Origin: Alloalcanivorax gelatiniphagus
GTDB taxonomy: Bacteria > Pseudomonadota > Gammaproteobacteria > Pseudomonadales > Alcanivoracaceae
Direction of reading: 5' to 3'
NCBI RefSeq assembly: GCF_005938655.1
Contig: NZ_VCQT01000022.1
Location: 124,001 to 188,000 of the forward strand
DNA length: 64,000 nt
The position numbers and the translations under genes are program-made. Positions 61,869 through 64,000 of this stretch are shown here, piece after piece (position 1 is the first letter of the stretch; every line of letters begins with the position of its first letter). The notes under the pieces are model-generated. The model had not been told where the DNA came from, did not search any database, and saw only the letters and a program-made list of their open reading frames with translations.

Positions 61869-62747
61869 CTACTTCAGAGCTTCTTCACCTGCTGCGTTTG
61901 CATCGCGGAACAGCTTCTGCAGCGCACTTTTACTGGTGCCTCTTGCTCCTCCAAAAGCATCCCCTATATATTCTTGAATGCTGTCCTGGGTGTGGTTTGT
62001 GGATTCACGTAATAGCCTCACCATCCCAGCGATGGCGAGATGGGGCGAAACTGATTGTCCAATATTCAGCCTTTGCGACTGCCCGGCACCTATCGGTTCA
62101 TTTGACTCGAGTTCCTCCCTCGCTGTAGCTGGCAAGGCGCGAACTGAGCAAATCTCGATATACTTATCCCTAAGGATTTGAGACCGCCCATGGACCAAAG
62201 CCCTTGATATACAGCCCTCTTCATGGTCTGGCCAGCATGATTCATCGTTCGTGATTTCAGCCAACGAGTGAACATCTTTCGGAGATACAACGATTTCCAA
62301 AAAGTCGACATCATATGGGCCGAAGGACCATAACTCGTTGGCTCCCTGCTTCCACAAAAACCAATGTATCTGGTCCCCATCCTCCGTTGGCGTGGTGCAC
62401 GTGATTCCGTCAAGGACAGGCTGAAAGAGCGGAAAAGGAAGCTCACTTTCGATAAATTCTGGAACGAAAATGCGCCCGCCTAATGGTATGAGGCACCGCA
62501 ATGAGCTATCTGTTATGGGCGTGGTTTTACCCACTTCAGCCTGATACTGCTCCTCGGTCATGCCCACGAAACTGGCAATTCCGCTGGCTTGCCGAGGCTC
62601 CATGTAGAAAGGGATTCGCCCATAAGCTAGCCTCTCAAAGGCATCAATGTCCGTAGGGAATCCCACCAAATCAGAAAAGTACTCAGCCGCCACATCAAGC
62701 CCAATACGGCGTTCAAACTTAACCAGCTTCTTGCCTTGGTACACCAT
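61869..62747 (-). CDS. Unknown 292-aa protein, AT-rich cargo between alpA and integrase
   Basis: I recognise no family. The sequence is globular and acidic (DIDAFERLAYGRIPFYMEP, EDGDQIHWFLWKQGANELWS), with no membrane segment or clear catalytic motif. The C-terminus (AGMVRLLRESTNHTQDSIQE) is helical. Base use is AT-richer than neighbouring genes. The place between alpA and the integrase is where phage satellites often carry antiphage cargo, so a defence role is possible. Confidence 0.7.
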   Translation of the reverse strand: MVYQGKKLVKFERRIGLDVAAEYFSDLVGFPTDIDAFERLAYGRIPFYMEPRQASGIASFVGMTEEQYQAEVGKTTPITDSSLRCLIPLGGRIFVPEFIESELPFPLFQPVLDGITCTTPTEDGDQIHWFLWKQGANELWSFGPYDVDFLEIVVSPKDVHSLAEITNDESCWPDHEEGCISRALVHGRSQILRDKYIEICSVRALPATAREELESNEPIGAGQSQRLNIGQSVSPHLAIAGMVRLLRESTNHTQDSIQEYIGDAFGGARGTSKSALQKLFRDANAAGEEALK

Positions 62748-62838
62748 GTCATACCCCTATGACATCCCCAGTTGATTCACCAGTCAGGCCGGCGGGTATC
62801 CGGCCGTTCGGGGGCGACCCTAGGCTGGCGAGACCTTG

Positions 62839-63156
62839 CTAATCAACGTAGATAACAGCGTTTTTCTTGCCGTACTTGGCCTGCATCATAGCGAGGCCTT
62901 TCCTGGCATTGCTTTCATCGTACAACCAGGCACTTTGGCGCTCCTTGCCTTCAACAAGGTAGAATATTCGATACCGTGGAGCAGAGATCGGAGCCAAAGG
63001 CATAGGTTTAGGCTCTATCGCTTTCCTCACCTTCGCTTTCTGCTCTTCACAGATAGCCGGATTGCTCAGAAAGCACTCAATAGCTATCTCTTGATTTCCC
63101 CATTGAATGAACTTTGCTCCATCATCCATTCTGGTAATGATCCCATTAGCTTCCAT
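62839..63156 (-). CDS. Hypothetical protein of the element
   Basis: The 105-aa protein (MEANGIITRMDDGAKFIQWG) has no family I recognise. It shows two short charged regions with MPLAPISAPRYRIFYLVEGK between them. AT-rich relative to the chromosome, like the cargo gene beside it. Confidence 0.55.
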   Translation of the reverse strand: MEANGIITRMDDGAKFIQWGNQEIAIECFLSNPAICEEQKAKVRKAIEPKPMPLAPISAPRYRIFYLVEGKERQSAWLYDESNARKGLAMMQAKYGKKNAVIYVD

Positions 63157-63207
63157 GTCAAACCTCTCTTCACTCTGCGTTTAAGCATGATCCATTCCGG
63201 GTCTTCT

Positions 63208-63417
63208 TCAGAGGCAAGCGGCCCGGCAGACGCCCCGCTCGTTGCCATCATCAGGAATTTTATCCAATGCTTCTTCAGCTTCCTCCCGGGTGGAAAATTC
63301 ATCACAGAGAAACCGGGTGACCAGGTACGTTGACCCATCCTCACTTTGATGGTGGCTTTTGATCCAGGCCGCGTAATAGGGCCTACCGAGAGGCGATTTT
63401 GACAAATCGATTTTCAT
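63208..63417 (-). CDS. Small hypothetical protein before the integrase
   Basis: The 69-aa protein (MKIDLSKSPLGRPYYAAWIK) has an acidic C-terminal half (STREEAEEALDKIPDDGNER). No known domain. AGGAG-like bases (AAGGAGCAC) precede the ATG, which supports translation. It lies 24 bases from the integrase stop. Confidence 0.55.
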   Translation of the reverse strand: MKIDLSKSPLGRPYYAAWIKSHHQSEDGSTYLVTRFLCDEFSTREEAEEALDKIPDDGNERGVCRAACL

Positions 63418-63441
63418 TTTGTGCTCCTTTTCTGGTCACAT

Positions 63442-64000
63442 TCATGGGGCTTGCTGCCTTTTTTGATGGATGGGAACAACCTCCGCGCCCTCCCGCAAGG
63501 CATCGAGGTAATCCGCCCAGGCCTGCATCATCTTGCGCCGCTCTGCTAGGTACTCAGCCCGGTTATAGGCCGCTCGCACCTTGTTTCGCTCCGCATGAGC
63601 GAGCTGACGCTCGATAAGATCCGGGTTCCAGCCCATTTCATTGAGGCGAGTGGAAGCCATAGAGCGAAATCCGTGCCCAGTCATATCATCTTTGGTGTAT
63701 CCCATCCGGCGGAGAGCGGCGTTGACCGTGTTTTCCGACATTGGGCGGGACGAGGTCCGAACCCCGGGGAATACATATCGCCCGTTACCGGTAAACGGTT
63801 GGAGCTCTTCCAGAATTGACTTAGCTTGACGAGACAAAGGCACGATGTGCTCAGCTCGCATCTTCATGCGTCCCGCCGGTATACGCCATTCAGCCGCACC
63901 CAGATCAATCTCATCCCACTCGGCAGCACGGAGCTCACCTGGGCGGGTGAAAACCAGCGGCGCCAACCTAAGAGCGCAGAGCGTTGTGAACTGGCCCGTG
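63442..64000 (-). CDS. Tyrosine recombinase/integrase (C-terminal part, cut by window edge)
   Basis: The visible part is the catalytic domain of a P4-type tyrosine integrase: R in RPGELRAAEWDEID, HGFRSMASTRLNEMG (H-x-x-R), and the tyrosine in VRAAYNRAEYLAERR. Reading frame continues past base 64000. It lies at the right end of the phage-derived element and probably drives integration; the attachment site should be further right. Confidence 0.9.
   Translation of the reverse strand, partial: TGQFTTLCALRLAPLVFTRPGELRAAEWDEIDLGAAEWRIPAGRMKMRAEHIVPLSRQAKSILEELQPFTGNGRYVFPGVRTSSRPMSENTVNAALRRMGYTKDDMTGHGFRSMASTRLNEMGWNPDLIERQLAHAERNKVRAAYNRAEYLAERRKMMQAWADYLDALREGAEVVPIHQKRQQAP

Overview
This window looks like a chromosome segment of a high-GC marine or hydrocarbon-associated gammaproteobacterium, most likely Alcanivoracaceae or a close relative of Pseudomonas. 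The grounds are the recX-recA-pncC and mutS-fdxA-rsmZ blocks in Pseudomonas-like arrangement, a GacA box with an RsmZ-type RNA, the condensin operon mksFEB, and many short palindromic repeats with a GTAGGAGCGGC core. The genus call is inference; no rRNA lies in the window.

Layout: (1) 1-1.8 kb, housekeeping recX (partial), recA with a LexA box, and pncC. (2) 1.9-23.3 kb, GC-rich accessory genes: pseudoazurin, two thioesterases, argC, a PhoX-type lipoprotein, the condensin mksF-mksE-mksB without the nuclease gene mksG, an MFS carrier, an iron-uptake locus (TonB receptor with STN domain, fecR, fecI, a second receptor, Fur-like sites), vapBC, and an MFS exporter divergent from an AraC regulator. 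(3) 23.3-32.3 kb, a restriction island on the minus strand: mrr, hsdM, hsdS, an AbiF-family gene with its own small-RNA candidate, hsdR and a YgjP-like peptidase. (4) 32.3-33.6 kb, two divergent toxin-antitoxin pairs. (5) 33.65-46.53 kb, a second defence island bounded by two 145-bp direct copies of the mutS leader. It holds a 1939-aa Hhe-like helicase/nuclease, a YhaN-like ATPase, a YhaO-like nuclease, a HEPN-gene remnant, a divergent CapW/BrxR-like WYL regulator, a YhfG/Fic pair with a probable CTG start, and an orphan antitoxin.

(6) 46.5-50.6 kb, mutS, fdxA, the sRNA rsmZ on the minus strand with its GacA box, a second sRNA candidate on the plus strand, and an Hpt protein. (7) 50.7-53.6 kb, arsenosugar biosynthesis genes and two paralogous small proteins. 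(8) About 53.7 kb to the window end, a compact phage-derived element: tyrosine integrase (cut by the window edge), AlpA, winged-helix and MerR-like proteins, an array of GTAC boxes, a DUF5681 protein and three P22-like DNA-ejection proteins. No capsid, portal, terminase or tail gene is seen.

The main biological story is stacked defence and mobile DNA at one site. In Pseudomonas, pncC and mutS lie almost next to each other; here about 44.7 kb separates them. The best candidates for undescribed biology are the WYL-regulated helicase/YhaON-like operon, the AbiF-RNA cassette inserted inside a type I restriction operon, and a satellite-like element that carries an ejectosome but no particle genes.
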